NCBI GenBank assembly: GCA_036873135.1 | Contig: JAPTYO010000008.1 | Location: 26,562,761-26,626,760 of the forward strand | DNA from: Clarkia xantiana subsp. parviflora | Taxonomy: Eukaryota; Streptophyta; Magnoliopsida; Myrtales; Onagraceae | Reading direction: 5' to 3' | Length of the DNA stretch: 64,000 nt | Shown: positions 22,860 to 34,127 of the stretch, piece after piece | How the letters are laid out: each line of letters starts with the position of its first letter | How positions within the stretch are numbered: position 1 is the stretch's first letter | Program-made: the position numbers and the translations under genes | Notes under the pieces: generated by a model | Told to the model about the DNA's origin: nothing | What the model saw: only the letters and a program-made list of their open reading frames with translations | The model's database searches: none

Positions 22860-23235
22860 GGTTAACAGGTCTTTTGGTACATGATGTTTGACGACTTTTG
22901 AGTTTTGGTCCATGATGTTTTTTTTCCTAGTTTTGATCTCATATGTTTGCATACTTTCTTTTGGTCTTTCCGTCAACAATCCTTCTGTTTTGCTGTTAAG
23001 TGAACACGTGAGGTGCACGTGACAAAAAATTAAAAAATTAAACGACCAACTTGCCCTTCCTCTTCTTCTCCAACACAACCGACGTCTCTGGTGGGAACCC
23101 AGAAGTCTCCGGTGCGGTAGGAATAGAAGTTTGTGGCGGAGCTCGTTTCTGTCCGTCGGCGCCAACCGACTGGAGTCCCTCACGGGCGGCGGCGTCGTCG
23201 GTGGTGGAATCGAGATGAGGTTTCAGTTCGAGGTT

Positions 23236-23520
23236 TCAAGTCCGCAATAGAACGAACCGGAGCTGCTGATCTATCAGTGATCTCCTGAACTTCTTCATCT
23301 GAGGGCTCCCCTGTGTATAGCCTGGAGCATTATTCCATTGATCAGGCCTTGTCTGCGGAGGATGATTACTCTGCTGCCATTGCTGTCCTTGATTCGGCGG
23401 GTAATTCTGAGATGGATTAGAAGACACTCGCTCATAAGGCTCCTGATTGGGGTACCCTCTTTTGTTTTGGTTATGGCCCCGATAATCGAACTGATTACCA
23501 CTCATCCTACCACCGCTCAT
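23236..23520 (-). pseudogene. Captured gene fragment, Gly/Asn/Pro/Gln-rich
   Basis: An open minus-strand frame contains FDYRGHNQNKRGYPNQEPYE, NYPPNQGQQWQQSNHPPQ and WNNAPGYTQGSPQMKKFRR. The composition resembles low-complexity tails of organellar RNA-editing factors (MORF/DAG family) or RNA-binding proteins, but no domain was recognised. It lacks its own start and end, and sits between two halves of the TIR element, so it was probably copied from a host gene. Confidence 0.45.
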
Positions 23521-23524
23521 CTCG

Positions 23525-23680
23525 ATTCCACCGGAGATGTCGGGAGGGACGGGATGGATAGCTCGGAGACAAACACGATTCTTCTTCTGGTCGGGTTCCA
23601 CGGCTCTGGTAAGAGCGCCGTCGTCAATCTTATGTACATCGTTCTTCTGGTTGTGTTGGAGAAGAAGAGGAAAAAGAAGG
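23525..23680 (+). pseudogene. Captured fragment with a P-loop NTPase motif
   Basis: The plus-strand frame within 23338-23733 reads SSETNTILLLVGF then HGSGKSAVVNLMY; G-x-x-G-S-G-K-S is a Walker A motif following a hydrophobic beta strand. This looks like the first exon of a plant P-loop GTPase-type protein. No other nucleotide-binding motifs follow, and the frame runs into lysine-rich text encoded by the element's inverted repeat, so the fragment ends there. Parent gene not known. Confidence 0.5.
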
Positions 23681-23890
23681 GAAGGTTGGTCTTTTCATCT
23701 TTTAATTTTTGTTTTTTTAATTATTTTTTTTGATCACGTGCACCTCACGTAACAGCAAAACAGACGGATTGTTGACGGAAAGACCAAAACCAGAAAGTAT
23801 GCAAACATATGAGACCGAAACTAGGAAAAAAAACATCATAGACCAAAACCAAAAAGTCGTCAAACATTATGGACCAAAAGATCGTTAACC

Positions 23891-25056
23891 ATTTTTTTTA
23901 TTACTTAACTACGGTATGTAAACATTTTATAGTAAATAACTAAATTTAAGGAAGATGATGTCGTTGTTCCTCGTCGTTACAGTAGCAACCACTTATATGT
24001 CGGCTCGACTGAAGCTGACCTTTGTCTGGATTTTGGATTCTGCAATAATTGGGAAGTTGTACGCCCGTTAAGGTTTCTTTCACCAGTCGTTAATTGATGT
24101 CAAAGCTCAACCAATCGAATCAAACACATTGGTTGCTCTTGGGCTAGTTGCTTTGTTCATGCATGCATGTAACATATGGAGGATCCTGAAGCGATTTCTT
24201 TATATCAGGTTCTCTCCGTCATTCTATCTTCCTCCACTTCATATTTCATCCAATTGGTAGCTGAGTCAACACCAAAACCTACAATTTAGATACTAATAAA
24301 ATAATCTATATATTACATGATTAATGAATCTCTTTCGAGTCTTTATTTATGTTCTCTTCATGCATAGAGCTTGTCCCATGATTCCTCCTATCACTACCGA
24401 GGTCAGCAATTTGAGACAACTTAACCAGTCTTCCGAACAACTCAATATAAATTATTAAGATGGAAAGATACGCCTCAAACATTGTGATGGGAGAAGACCT
24501 TGACACCTCGGTATATAAATACTCGTATTGAAGAAGGATTTTGAAGCAATCGAAGCATTATAGGTAAAGTGAAGTTATTCACCAATTGATTTATATATGT
24601 GATTCTTGGAAATCAGATACCGTGTTTTTCTGACGTTTATTATACATATTGAATTGAATGCAAAGTTCCTAGGTAAATTATTTTGTAACTAGTGTAATTG
24701 TTATCCTTGATATACATTGAATTGAAGTAATTTCCCAGATAAATTGTTATATACCCAAGGTAATATATAGATGAAATGAATTGCTTTGTACCCAAGTAAT
24801 TACTATTCTCGGTATGACTCTTCTTGTTTCTCAAAGTATTTATTTTCATTATATTACTAATCACACTACCTATTTGCTTTGGAGAATTAGAAGTCAAAAA
24901 CTAAAAAACTCAACTTGTTTTTCTTCATACATTAGCTCTATTATAAAACCCTTAGCTCTGCAACATTAATCCATATCGATGGAAAACTTCAAAAATAAAA
25001 ATTCCCAGCTCCTCGGTACACTGGGCTATTCTCTTTCAAATAGAATCAAAACAATA
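23891..25056. other. Intergenic DNA with degenerate short repeats
   Basis: No gene. At 24640-24800 diverged units with TATACATTGAATTGAA and CCCAGGTAAATT-like text recur at roughly 70-bp spacing; identity is low. Confidence 0.35.
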
Positions 25057-25821
25057 CTAGGTGCATTTCCCGTGCATCGTACGGGGTGACTTACCAAATA
25101 TGTATAATTAACAAATTAATATTCGATGAAATTTATACTGACTATTTGTAATATGTTGAAACGCTATTTTTAAATAAAATATCACTCTAAAATTTGAAAA
25201 AGTAAACGAAAGACTGAAAATTTTGAACCATAAAATACCATTGCGCAAATTCACAAATAAATTTTAGATGCCCGTACCGCATGCTACATTTGGTCGTTGG
25301 ATCCGCGTCACGCGTCTGTTCTTCAACAAATATGGCTTCGATGACCACCGACGATATCTCGCCGGAGACGGAGATGGCTCTGCCACTGAGACTGTCTGCC
25401 ACTCGTACCGCCTGGTATCTTCGTTTGCCGGCTCATCGTAAGGCGTCTGTTAAAAATCAGTGAAATTTTAATTTTGATTCATTACATACATTGAATATTG
25501 AACGGTCTGAAATTTTAATTGCGATTAATTGCATACATTGAATCTTGAACGGTTCGAAATCAGGGAAATTTTAATTGCGATTAATTGCATACATTGAATC
25601 TTGAACGGTTAGAAATTTTAATTGCGATTACTTGTATTCATTATTCTTGAACAATTTGAAATCAACGAAATTTTAATTGCGATTAATTGCAACCTAAAAA
25701 CCATCAGTTTTCTAAACAAAACTCTTAGCTCAATTGTCATAAATGCGTGAAAAAATAAAATCATCAGCTCCACATTCACTCTGTTATTATATTTCCTTCC
25801 GAATTTATAGATATAGATAGA
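25057..25821 (-). mobile_element. Non-autonomous Helitron
   Basis: Read on the minus strand, it starts TCTATCTATATCTATAAATT near 25821 after an A. It ends with a GC hairpin (CCCCGTACGATGCACGGG), AAATGCA and CTAG at 25060-25057, followed by T. Hairpin plus CTRR end and insertion between A and T are the Helitron hallmarks. About 765 bp, no Rep/helicase. The interior holds a short CG-rich stretch (25290-25450) that may be a captured exon, and a minisatellite at 25463-25690. Confidence 0.7.
25463..25690. repeat. Minisatellite inside the Helitron
   Basis: Four to five diverged units of about 52-64 bp carry GAAATTTTAATTGCGATTAA, TTGCATACATTGAAT and CTTGAACGGTT. Unit lengths vary because a CAGGGAAATT-like spacer is present in some copies. 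Confidence 0.75.
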
Positions 25822-26000
25822 TAGTGGAGGGTGCCACATCACGTCTTCCTTTCATGGAATTCAATTAATACATCTTCTGTGGCATTGCGTGGATCGTGTG
25901 CATAGACATTGGTCTAATTATTTGCGCAATAAATAAGATGATCCTTTTTCAAGCGGGCCATTACAAAACTGAAAATTATTAATTCAACTATCACGTATCA

Positions 26001-26614
26001 TGTTTCGTCCGAACTCGCTTGACGTAACGGATTCGACGAATCTTCAACTTGATCGCTGTGCTCGGTCATTTAATTTGCGCTCCTGACTTCACGCTCGTCG
26101 TCCGAACCCGCACACATGGGCAATAACCAGCACGGAGGGAGGGGTGGTGCCGGTTGAGCCCTCTCCGATGCTAAAATGAGAATTCTAGAGACAGAAAGCT
26201 AGAGAGAAGTCAGAGCTTCTAAGCCAATCTCAAGTGAATGTAAAGTATCAAATGGGTATTTATAGGAACCCTTAGAACTGATCCCGGTTTTTGTGCGGTT
26301 CGACGCCGGTTTAAAGGCAAGTGTGAACCGTCGTCTGGTTTGATCAAGATTGGCTATTAGAAAACTCTAACTTGGTGTAAGAACACAAATAGAACACGCG
26401 CGCTGCAGATGACGACTCGGATCATGTCGGGTTCGGACGATCCCGACGCGATCTGGGTTGTCTAGGGCAATCCGGAGTTCTGGTCCGGACGCGTGTGTCG
26501 CGCGTCCGGACCGTTTTAAACCTCGGGAGCGTGTTTTTGTCTATTTATTTGATTTTGACGTGTTTACGAAGTCCGGAATGTAAATATGAACCCGAATTGG
26601 GCATATATCCATCA
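26001..26614 (-). mobile_element. 3' LTR of element C
   Basis: On the minus strand it starts TGATGGATATATGCCCAATT at 26614 and ends GTTCGGACGAAACA at 26001 (614 bp, TG..CA). It contains a minus-strand TATA (CCTATAAATACCC near 26260) and the LTR core (TTTTAGCATCGGAGAGG, 26160-26180). The start is the same as that of the LTRs at 2949 and 60452, so the families are related. Confidence 0.85.
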
Positions 26615-26626
26615 CTTGCCCCCGAG
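26615..26626 (-). other. Polypurine tract of element C
   Basis: Minus strand CTCGGGGGCAAG directly abuts the LTR start. The same arrangement is seen at 60440-60451 (TGGGGGGCACG). Confidence 0.65.
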
Positions 26627-27764
26627 TCAAGTAATGGCTGGACCCATACTTGAGTCTATTTTAAGATAGGATACATGTCCAATTTGGGTCCGACACTGAC
26701 CTAAGACGTTGATTTATTGTCGGTTGGGCACGCGGGCCTTGATTTCGCCTAACTTTATTTTTCTTGGCGAGTATTTTGATATATGCTGACAGGATTAGTG
26801 TGACAGATATGCGTATATACAACATACATATGTGACGAGTTATAAATATATGCAATCATGTTCATGGATTTCGACATCCATAAGAGTGTACTAATCACGA
26901 ATGCGTTAGTAATGGACGTATTCGACACATGCGTGACGAGTGCGGTAATAAGGATGTACATGATGCGATGACGTGTTATTGATAATAAAATCATGCGATC
27001 GGTTATGTAATGATAAAAACGTGGATCATGGATTAAGATAAATAAATCATGGATGTATAGCATACGAGCATGATTGCACATGTCGAGTCTAAAAATGACG
27101 TGTGTTGTAACAAAGATGTAAAACACTTAGTCATGCTACTAAGGACTCGTAGAAAATAGAGAGGGATCAAGGATTACCCATAGGAACAAACACTATTAAT
27201 GGAAATAGGAGAGAGAATATCCATAAACCTCCACACTTAATAGTTTTTAGGATTACTCTCATTTCTTGAAGGAGAATAAACTTTGGTGTAGTAAGTTCAA
27301 GCATCATGTCATCTTATTTGGCCGGCAACCATCACACTTTTCACGGCGTGGTCATCGACGGTGGGAAGAGGAGGCCACGGCACAGCACACGGCAGCAGGG
27401 ACGGCGGCACGTGGCTGGGGGGGGGGGGGGTGGCGCGTGGATGGAACGACGGCGGCAGTAATTTTCCGGCGGCTTTCACGGCGGTGGACGGCTCTCCGGC
27501 ATCGGCTTGAAGAGGTAAGTACAATTCCGGGCATGGTTGAACAATTTACAATCTTTTTTAGGCTCAATTTGATCTTGATTGTCTCTTGAAATTGATTACT
27601 CTAGAATGCCCACAAGGTATTTGTTAAAATTCCTACAAGAGGTTAGTTACACAAATTGGCCAAAATTTTGGCTAAGTGCTGAAAATTCATAAACATGATT
27701 GCAAGTAGTAATACTCCCCTCATGTATGGTGATCATTTTTGACATGTTTCACCATAATGTAGAT

Positions 27765-28010
27765 AGTGTTCGAACACGCTTGATGTTGATTGTTGATAGT
27801 TGATCATTGTTATCTCCTTTATGATAAAACACTTAGAGATAATATTTCTTGATGGTTGATGTTTACTACTTGACATTTGTCGTCTATCGTCTGTCGACTG
27901 TCGTCTGCTAACATAGTGGAACACTTAGAAAATATTTCTTGGTAGTGGACGCTTGTTATCTGACATCTGCCATCATGGAGTAATACTTAGAAAATATTTC
28001 TTGATAGTTT
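27765..28010. repeat. Degenerate tandem repeat upstream of the antisense gene
   Basis: Units carrying ACACTTAGAAAATATTTCTT and CTTGTTATCTGACATCTG-like text begin near 27828, 27920 and 27982. Spacing is irregular (about 92 and 62 bp). It may be part of the promoter region of the antisense gene. Confidence 0.45.
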
Positions 28011-28761
28011 AGCCTCATGACCATACTAGTATAGTGACTAGCATATCGTCAACTCATGGATGCGTCAACTTGATATCATAAGCATGATTGTTGTAGAAGT
28101 TGATTTTAATCTTCTCTTTTACTAATAGGAACACACGTCGTGGACGTGATTACTGCACGCGTGTTCATTGCGCGCGTCGCTTGTTGCATGCATGATCGTA
28201 GCGTGCGTGATATATTATCTTGAACACTTAGAATTTCCCAAGCATGCTAAAGCATATATTGTAGTCATTAAGAAATGGTGTAGCATTATGTAAGCGCGTC
28301 GCTTGTCATGTACGTGCTTGATGCGCGCGCAGTTAGCGCGTGTGTTGTAACCACTTGAACACGTAGATTTTTCCTTATATGTCGATATACATGTTGTAGA
28401 CCTGCATTACTTAGAAGATACATGCAAGTATAAACGTTAGTTCCATAATCGTATTCGCACTTGTTACCTTAAGCAAATGCATAGTATCATGTAGACGCGC
28501 GATGCACCTAGGTGTTGGGACGAGGCCCATGTCGAAATAGAGTTGCCCCCCAAGGGGGGGATGTTCGCTATGTGATGTATAAAGACTAACAAGTCTATAG
28601 ATATGTGGTTGTCTCCATGTGGATAGTGTTTGTTTCTTAGTGTTCGCACGGGTGGCTGTCGCATACGCGCGCGTTGATCAAGTTGTTATCTGCTTTTGCA
28701 GGTTAGGTTGTCAGGACGGTTTTCTTGAGTTTGCGCTTGCAGCTGATTTGAGATAGTTGCT

Positions 28762-31155
28762 ATGAGTAAGTCTCCCGTTCCTATGCCGTGCGTTACTTTA
28801 TGTTCAGATGCCGATAATGAGTCAGAGGCCAATTTGATAGCGTATTTGGATAGCGAGCTAGGAGCCGACACTGATCACACCATGGAGTTGCAGCCGAGAT
28901 AGAGACGACAGCGGTGACTCAGTACTTCTGTAACAACCGAATAAATGAAGAGCGATATATATTGGGCGCATCTTCCTCCGGACTCTGTCCATACTTGGAA
29001 GTTGTATTCCCTTACGACGTACTTCCAGGAGTTACCCCAGGACAACCCACGGTGCCTCCTGACGACTTGTTCGCTGTTTACTTAGGGCGGATTAGGGAAG
29101 GCTTGTGCTTTCCTTATTGTCCAGACTTGGTTGATCTTTGCCAATTTTATCAGATCTCGCCCTTAGATCTTGCGCCTGCTAGACTCCGTGTGTGGACTTG
29201 TTTCCGAGTATTGTTTCACCAGCAGTCATGGAATTACTCTACGGTTATCTTCTGTTGCTTCTACCAACTTTTGCGTCCGGACGTAACAAGGTTGTGTGGC
29301 ATGAAGATGCGTTGACCTTCTTTACAAGAGAAGGGGTTCGCCACACTTGAGCTTGGAGACGCAGAGTGGGATAGTGATGTTCGGCTTGCTGCGAAGGTTG
29401 ACCGTTCCGGTTCTCATTGGCGACATCAATACTTCTTTGTGTATGATGTTGTCACTACTTGGGAAACAACACATGTTACGGAGGATGATCCTGCCCCCAC
29501 ATTCTCTGAGCTCTCTTCTGTGGATAAGAAGGTTTTGAAACACATATATCAGTGTCAGCAGGCGCGCACTTATCAGTGTATATTGCGTGCATCAGATCAG
29601 GAGTTGATTAATGCCGGGATTCATGTGATTTCTTCTGAGGATTCGGTATGCTGAAGGCCTCTATAACTTCCTATTATGTTGTGATGTAGGTTAGTTTGAT
29701 GGAAAGAGCTCGTCCTTGCAGACAGATCCTGCTTGTGTTATCTCTTCTACCAAGAAGGTCGTGACGTCTCCTGCTCCTCCCCCTTCTAAAGCTTCCGGTC
29801 ATGGCCGCGACAAGGGATTGATGAGTAAGATGTTTCCTTGTGATTTTCCTTTGACTTACTACTCTTCCGTGTTGTTGTTCTTAACTTGATTTTGTTTGCA
29901 GGTCGTTCGACTCTCGTGACTGAGCGTGTTGTTCCTGCTCCGAACTCCAGCATGTTTGCTAAGAGATCCGACGCGGTGGTGTGTGCCTCGAATGAATCTA
30001 AGCGCGCTAAGGTCGGTGCAACAAGCCAAACTCCTTCTTGCGGGGAAGGAAAAAGAGTGGAAGGTCGCACAGAGGCGCCTTCTGCCCCCCGGTCGAGGGA
30101 TCAACCCGCGGAGGAGCGTACTCCTCGCCGATGTATGTATCGCGTGCTTCCTTCTTTTGCTATCCTTTGTATTATTTTGCTTGTTGTTTCCTTATCACTA
30201 TTGTTGTTTGCTTTTCAGCGCTTGGACGTGCTGACTTGATTCGTCTTCTGGAGGGCGACATTTCTGGGAGTGATTGGACGCCTTTTGCTACCGGTTGTCC
30301 TCGATTTTCTAAAGATTCCAAACTTAGCATTCCATAGGTAGGCGTACGAGTGCTGCAAAGGTGTGTCCCTCCTGGCGATCGACGTATTCGGCCGTCGACT
30401 GATGAAGAGGCGCAAGCCTATGTTGAGAGTGCCTTGACTCGTTCGCTCCCGTGAGAATCAATCTTATATTTTTCATTATTTGTATGAATGCATGTATTGT
30501 TATGACACCTTTATGCCTTGTTTGATTTTGCGTTGTTCTCAGGTCGTTGTTGATGGAGCTTACGAGCGAGAAGCGGGATGCAGTTGATAAGTGCGAGGCC
30601 GTTCGTCGTGAGCTTGCTCAATCCAAATAGAGGGCGCGCACTCTTAGCTGGAAGGGCGCGAATTTTGAAGCTCGTTATAACTCTCGTCAGGCTCGACTTT
30701 CCGAGCTTGATGCAGAGTTCGTTGCTCTTGAGAAGAAGATCACAGAGGATGTTAACGCGCATGAGGTAGCGTTGCGTGCTGCATGCGAGGAGGGCTATAA
30801 GGCTGGAAAGGAGGAAGGACTTGTTGAGTATCCTACTAATCCTGCATTTGTTAGTGCGGTCGATGCTGCCGCCAAGATGAAGTCTGATAAGCTGATGGGA
30901 GAATTTGTAGAGGATTACATCCGCATGGTGAGTATTCTTGCCCCCGACTTCTTATTTGACAAGTTGGGTCCTTACGCGGATTATGTTGTTGGACATGTTA
31001 ACGCCTTGCGTCGTTTGACACTTGAGGAGGCCAATTATGAGATGTTGTTTGGCGATAATTATGGTATCGACCTTGTTATCACATCTGCTGAGATCATGGA
31101 GTTTGCCCCCGGGCAAGCTGGAGACGACGACACCTCGCGAGTGGCGTCATGTTGA
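28762..31155 (+). pseudogene. Spliced antisense gene of element C (PF04195-like N-part, coiled-coil C-part), decayed
   Basis: Runs opposite to the LTRs. First ATG 28762 opens an acidic/Ser-rich stretch, stopped at 28900. From 28914, another frame carries REGLCFPYCPDLVDLCQFYQ, a WNYSTVIFCCFYQLL block and, after a frame change near 29315, HWRHQYFFVYDVV and a tail to a donor near 29647. Later exons are bounded by good plant splice sites: after GTTTGCAG near 29901 (VTERVVPAPNSSMFAKRSDA), after TTTTCAG near 30219, and after TTCTCAG near 30541. The last exon has an internal stop at about 30629, then a long helical/coiled-coil part (ARLSELDAEFVALEKKITED), EEGYKAGKEEG and an end at 31155. Family known as antisense extra ORFs in Tat-lineage gypsy elements; role unknown. 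Homologues here: 3889-4673, 58298-58936. Confidence 0.65.
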
Positions 31156-31589
31156 TTTTCAGGAGTATATCAAACTCTTGTACATAGATTTTGCTTCTCG
31201 TGTTTTGGGTTGGGGTTGCTCTGGGAGTTGACCCTTGAACCTTTGTTTATATTCTGTTTTTTGTCATCTAGACCTGACATGATCGTAGTAGAAATGCATG
31301 ATAACTTGTTAGTAGTATTTCATTCCTTGTGTTATCGTAGCCGTCCGTATACATTGGACTTGCATGATAGGATTAATCTCCTTGTTGTAGTTGATATAAC
31401 ATCCCTAGCTGTGACCATAGTACGTGCGTCGCTAAGTGTCATGAGTGCCCATCTTGTTTTAAATCCAAGGAATGGCGTAATGAGTGTATCGAGTACTTGT
31501 CGTGTTTATTGATAGTAACACGCAAGATCATGTGATAGCATCGCACTCGGCGCTGGCACTTGGCATGAAGGCACTGGCACTTGGCATAT

Positions 31590-32130
31590 AGTAGAGTCGT
31601 CTTGGCGAGGCAAGACATTAGTTTATACCGTCTCTTAGTTCCACTCTAAGGCGAAGTTGTGACAAGACGCTACTTGTTCTATACTATGCGTTTTTCCATC
31701 CGTCAGTTGGGCACACCCCGCGTGACGTTATTGCAGAGCTTTCCATGGTAGACCCATACTTACTTTGCGATGCTACTACGCCTCCACTTGGTTAACCCAA
31801 TGGGCGGAACATAGGTCGTATCAATACGCCTTGTAGATTTTACCGTCTCTTGAACCATTTCAAGGCGGCGTTGTGGCAAGACGCTACTTGCTCTATGCTA
31901 TGCGTTTTTCCATCCGTCAGTTGGGCACACCCCACGTGACGTTGTTGCAAGGCTTTCCATGGCTATTCTAGTACTTACCCTGCGATGCTGCTGCACCTCT
32001 CCGTGGTTAGTCCAGAAGGGCCGCACAAGACCGCTTTAGAACGACTTGCAGTTTTTTCCGTCTCTTGGTCTACTCCAAGGCGACGTTGTGTCAAGACACT
32101 ACTTGCTGCATTTGGTGTGTTTTATTCTGT
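31590..32130. repeat. Tandem repeat, unit about 216 bp, 2.5 copies
   Basis: CCGTCTCTT occurs at about 31628, 31843 and 32060, each followed by CAAGGCGACGTTGTG-like text, AAGACGCTACTTG and (first two) CTATGCGTTTTTCCATCCGT and CAGTTGGGCACACCCC. Units are perhaps 80-85% alike by eye. It lies between the primer-binding-site end and the antisense gene, the hypervariable 3' untranslated region of such elements. Confidence 0.8.
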
Positions 32131-32217
32131 TATATGCTCACAGGAAAATAACGTTGTAAAAGACTCGACTTGTAAGTTTGGTGATTTTTTTTAAACAGGG
32201 TGCGCTCCTGATAGCGT

Positions 32218-32445
32218 GTATCAACCCGCGATGGGAAAGCATACTTTGTAATAGCATGGGGTTGTCCTCTAAAGAGAGGATGTCGCACCATGATGTTTCA
32301 ACCCGCGTTGAGGAAGCATACTTTGTAATAGCATGAGGTTGTCGTCTAACAAGAGGACGTCCGCCATGTTGTATCAACCCACGTTGGGGAAGCATACTTT
32401 GTAGCAGCATGAGGTTGTCGTCTAACAAGAGGACGTCCGCCATGT
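32218..32445. repeat. Tandem repeat, unit about 77 bp, 3 copies
   Basis: TATCAACCCGCGATGGG (32218), TTTCAACCCGCGTTGAGG (32296) and TATCAACCCACGTTGGGG (32372) start the units. Each continues AAGCATACTTTGTA, GCATGAGGTTGTCGTCTAAC and AAGAGGACGTCCGCCATG. Copies 2 and 3 are almost identical. Confidence 0.88.
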
Positions 32446-32848
32446 CGGGGTGATCAGTCCCTTTGAATGTTGCCGCATCTTGTTTTAAACTCAGGGAATG
32501 GCTATGAACATGAGAATTTGCCACTAACAAGAGGCAGCATGCATTGTTTAGTTGTGAACATGGGGTTGCACTCACAAGGAGGATGTCGCAGCATGTCACT
32601 TGTAGGTAAATTTTGGTTTGAACTCAAGATGTAGTGTGTTGTCAACGTTATTTAGAGTAGTCGTCATTGTAGATAGAGAGCATTTATGTGCTCATTGTTG
32701 ATGTTGATAATAGATATATCGACGTTGTACAATATAAGTCGATTGTTTGCATATAGCGTGATAGCTTGTATTGTTGGTGCGAGTAATATGCGCGTAATTT
32801 ACTACTTGGCGTAATTCCAAAGTAGTATGTATAACGTAGTAATGTTTC

Positions 32849-32917
32849 GTCACAAACGCCGCCAAATATTTCGTCCGAACCCGCTTTACGTAACGGATTC
32901 GGCGAATCTTCAACTTA
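32849..32917 (-). mobile_element. 5' LTR remnant and decayed primer-binding site of element C
   Basis: 32868-32917 (TATTTCGTCCGAACCCGC to CGAATCTTCAACTT) repeats 26001-26050 with about five differences. On the minus strand the LTR end is followed, after two bases, by TGGCGGCGTTTGTGACG (32865-32849), a mutated version of the TGGCGCCGTCCGTGGG site. The rest of this LTR is replaced by AT-rich DNA from 32918 on. Confidence 0.75.
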
Positions 32918-33816
32918 ATATTTAAGTTTTGCATGACAATTAAATTTTTTAAGTTAAAAAAAATCATATAATATGTAATATTATATTATTTTAATAGTTA
33001 TATCTTATTTTACTATTTATTTATTTTCATTATCTATAATATTTCTTAATTTTGAGTATAATAATGAAAAAATACAATGCGTATATTTATTTAGTGTATC
33101 TTAATATTATTTTTTAAAAATATCAATCCAATCATGATGGGTCAAATTTTTTTCTGTCTCAAAATGACTAGTAAACTATATAATGTTAAGTATCCTCAGG
33201 CCGTAAACTTAATTACCAGTCGTTATAGTGTGTTATGGATTTAGACCACCTACCCCACTTTTTATGCCACAGTGTCTTACTGTTAAGATTTTGACATGTA
33301 TTCTTAGATTTAATATTTTACTTCTAGGGTTTATCAATAGAGTTTTAGAAAAGAAAAATTATAAAATTAATTACACATTCAAAACATGTATCAAAATCTT
33401 AATAATAAGGCACGGTCTATGGCTGAAGCGTGGGACAAGAGATCTGGATCTATGTGTTATTATGGTAGCATGTGGTAGGGAATAATGTTAAATATTAAAT
33501 TGATAATAAATGTGGAAAATTCATCGAATATGATGATCTCTACAAATCAATTCGATACTCTTAGAATTTCTTGAAAAATGTTGAATCAAAATTTATCGGT
33601 CGGGGTCCTTTTTAACAATATTATATTAACGGATGTAGAAAAAATTCTTATCTAGACAGTAAATTCTTTGAATTATTGTACACGGATTAAATCTTCAAGA
33701 TAAATTAGCTAGAACTTAGAAGCAATTTGACAATACCTTAAAGTTGGTGGCCGGTGATAGGGGTTTGACCAATTAGGAGGAGAGGGGAGAGTCATTTATC
33801 TTTTACTTAAATATTA
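32918..33816. other. AT-rich intergenic DNA
   Basis: No gene recognised. Predicted frames here are short and without motifs. Confidence 0.4.
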
Positions 33817-34127
33817 CTAGATACCTGCACGCGCTACACGCACGCGTAGTATTATCCTGACGATCATACACTACATGGTTAATTATCTGACTCCGAGTAT
33901 AATACGAGCGCATGAGACTCGACTTCAAATTTTCAAAATTTAAATTCAAATTCTCGAGAGGCCGGGAGCCTTTACTTGTTTTTTTCCTCCTGGCCGCACG
34001 AGAATTTGAATTTAAATTTCGAAGATTTGAAGTCGGGCCCATACCAATGTTTCCAATGTTAAGAAGGGTATTTGTATAATTTGGATGATAACAGTTACTT
34101 TTTGGAGTGTATTCTTAATATAATAGA
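33817..34127 (-). mobile_element. Small non-autonomous Helitron (311 bp)
   Basis: On the minus strand it starts TCTATTATATTAAGAATACA at 34127 after A. It ends with the hairpin ACGCGTGCGTGTAGCGCGTGC, GTAT-type spacer and CTAG at 33820-33817, followed by T. The interior has an imperfect palindrome (TTCAAATTTTCAAAATTTAA at about 33925 against AATTTGAATTTAAATTTCG at about 34003). Confidence 0.72.

Larger units (their letters stand above)
22860..23890. mobile_element. Pack-type TIR element carrying captured gene fragments
   Basis: Left end GGTTAACAGGTCTTTTGGTA and inverted right end GGTTAACGATCTTTTGGTCC pair, and similarity runs inward for over 200 bp (TTGACGACTTTT, TCATATGTTTGCATACTTTC, CGTCAACAATCC, CACGTGAGGTGCACGTG, GTTGTGTTGGAGAAGAAGAG). 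The interior is GC-rich and unlike the flanks. Flanks (TTGTTTTTA and ATTTTTTTT) could be a decayed 9-bp duplication, which would suit a Mutator-like element. The interior includes a P-loop-like coding fragment and a Gly/Asn/Gln-rich fragment. Confidence 0.7.
26001..32917 (-). mobile_element. Non-autonomous LTR retrotransposon C: no gag or pol, carries an antisense gene
   Basis: Minus-strand element. The complete 3' LTR is 26001-26614, with a purine-rich tract at 26615-26626. At the other end, 32868-32917 repeats the last 50 bp of the LTR, preceded inward by a decayed primer-binding site. The 5' LTR is otherwise cut off. The 6.2 kb interior contains no gag, protease, RT or integrase in any frame. 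It holds instead CG-rich spacer (27300-27530, with a run of 13 G at 27418-27430), degenerate repeats, a spliced antisense gene (28762-31155) and two tandem arrays (31590-32130, 32218-32445). Movement would need proteins from related elements. Many CGCG-containing stretches (28130-28350) remain, unlike the flanks. Confidence 0.72.

Noticed and set aside
23236..23601. Single 121-aa minus-strand gene
   Set aside because: Its 5' part is the reverse of the P-loop fragment and its 3' part enters the element's other arm; only the middle is plausible as captured coding sequence.
25463..25690. CRISPR-like array
   Set aside because: Units are contiguous, diverged and without unique spacers; it is a minisatellite in a plant Helitron.
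27266..27589. 107-aa plus-strand frame and overlapping minus-strand frames
   Set aside because: CG-rich spacer with a 13-G run within element C; no recognisable domain and open on both strands.
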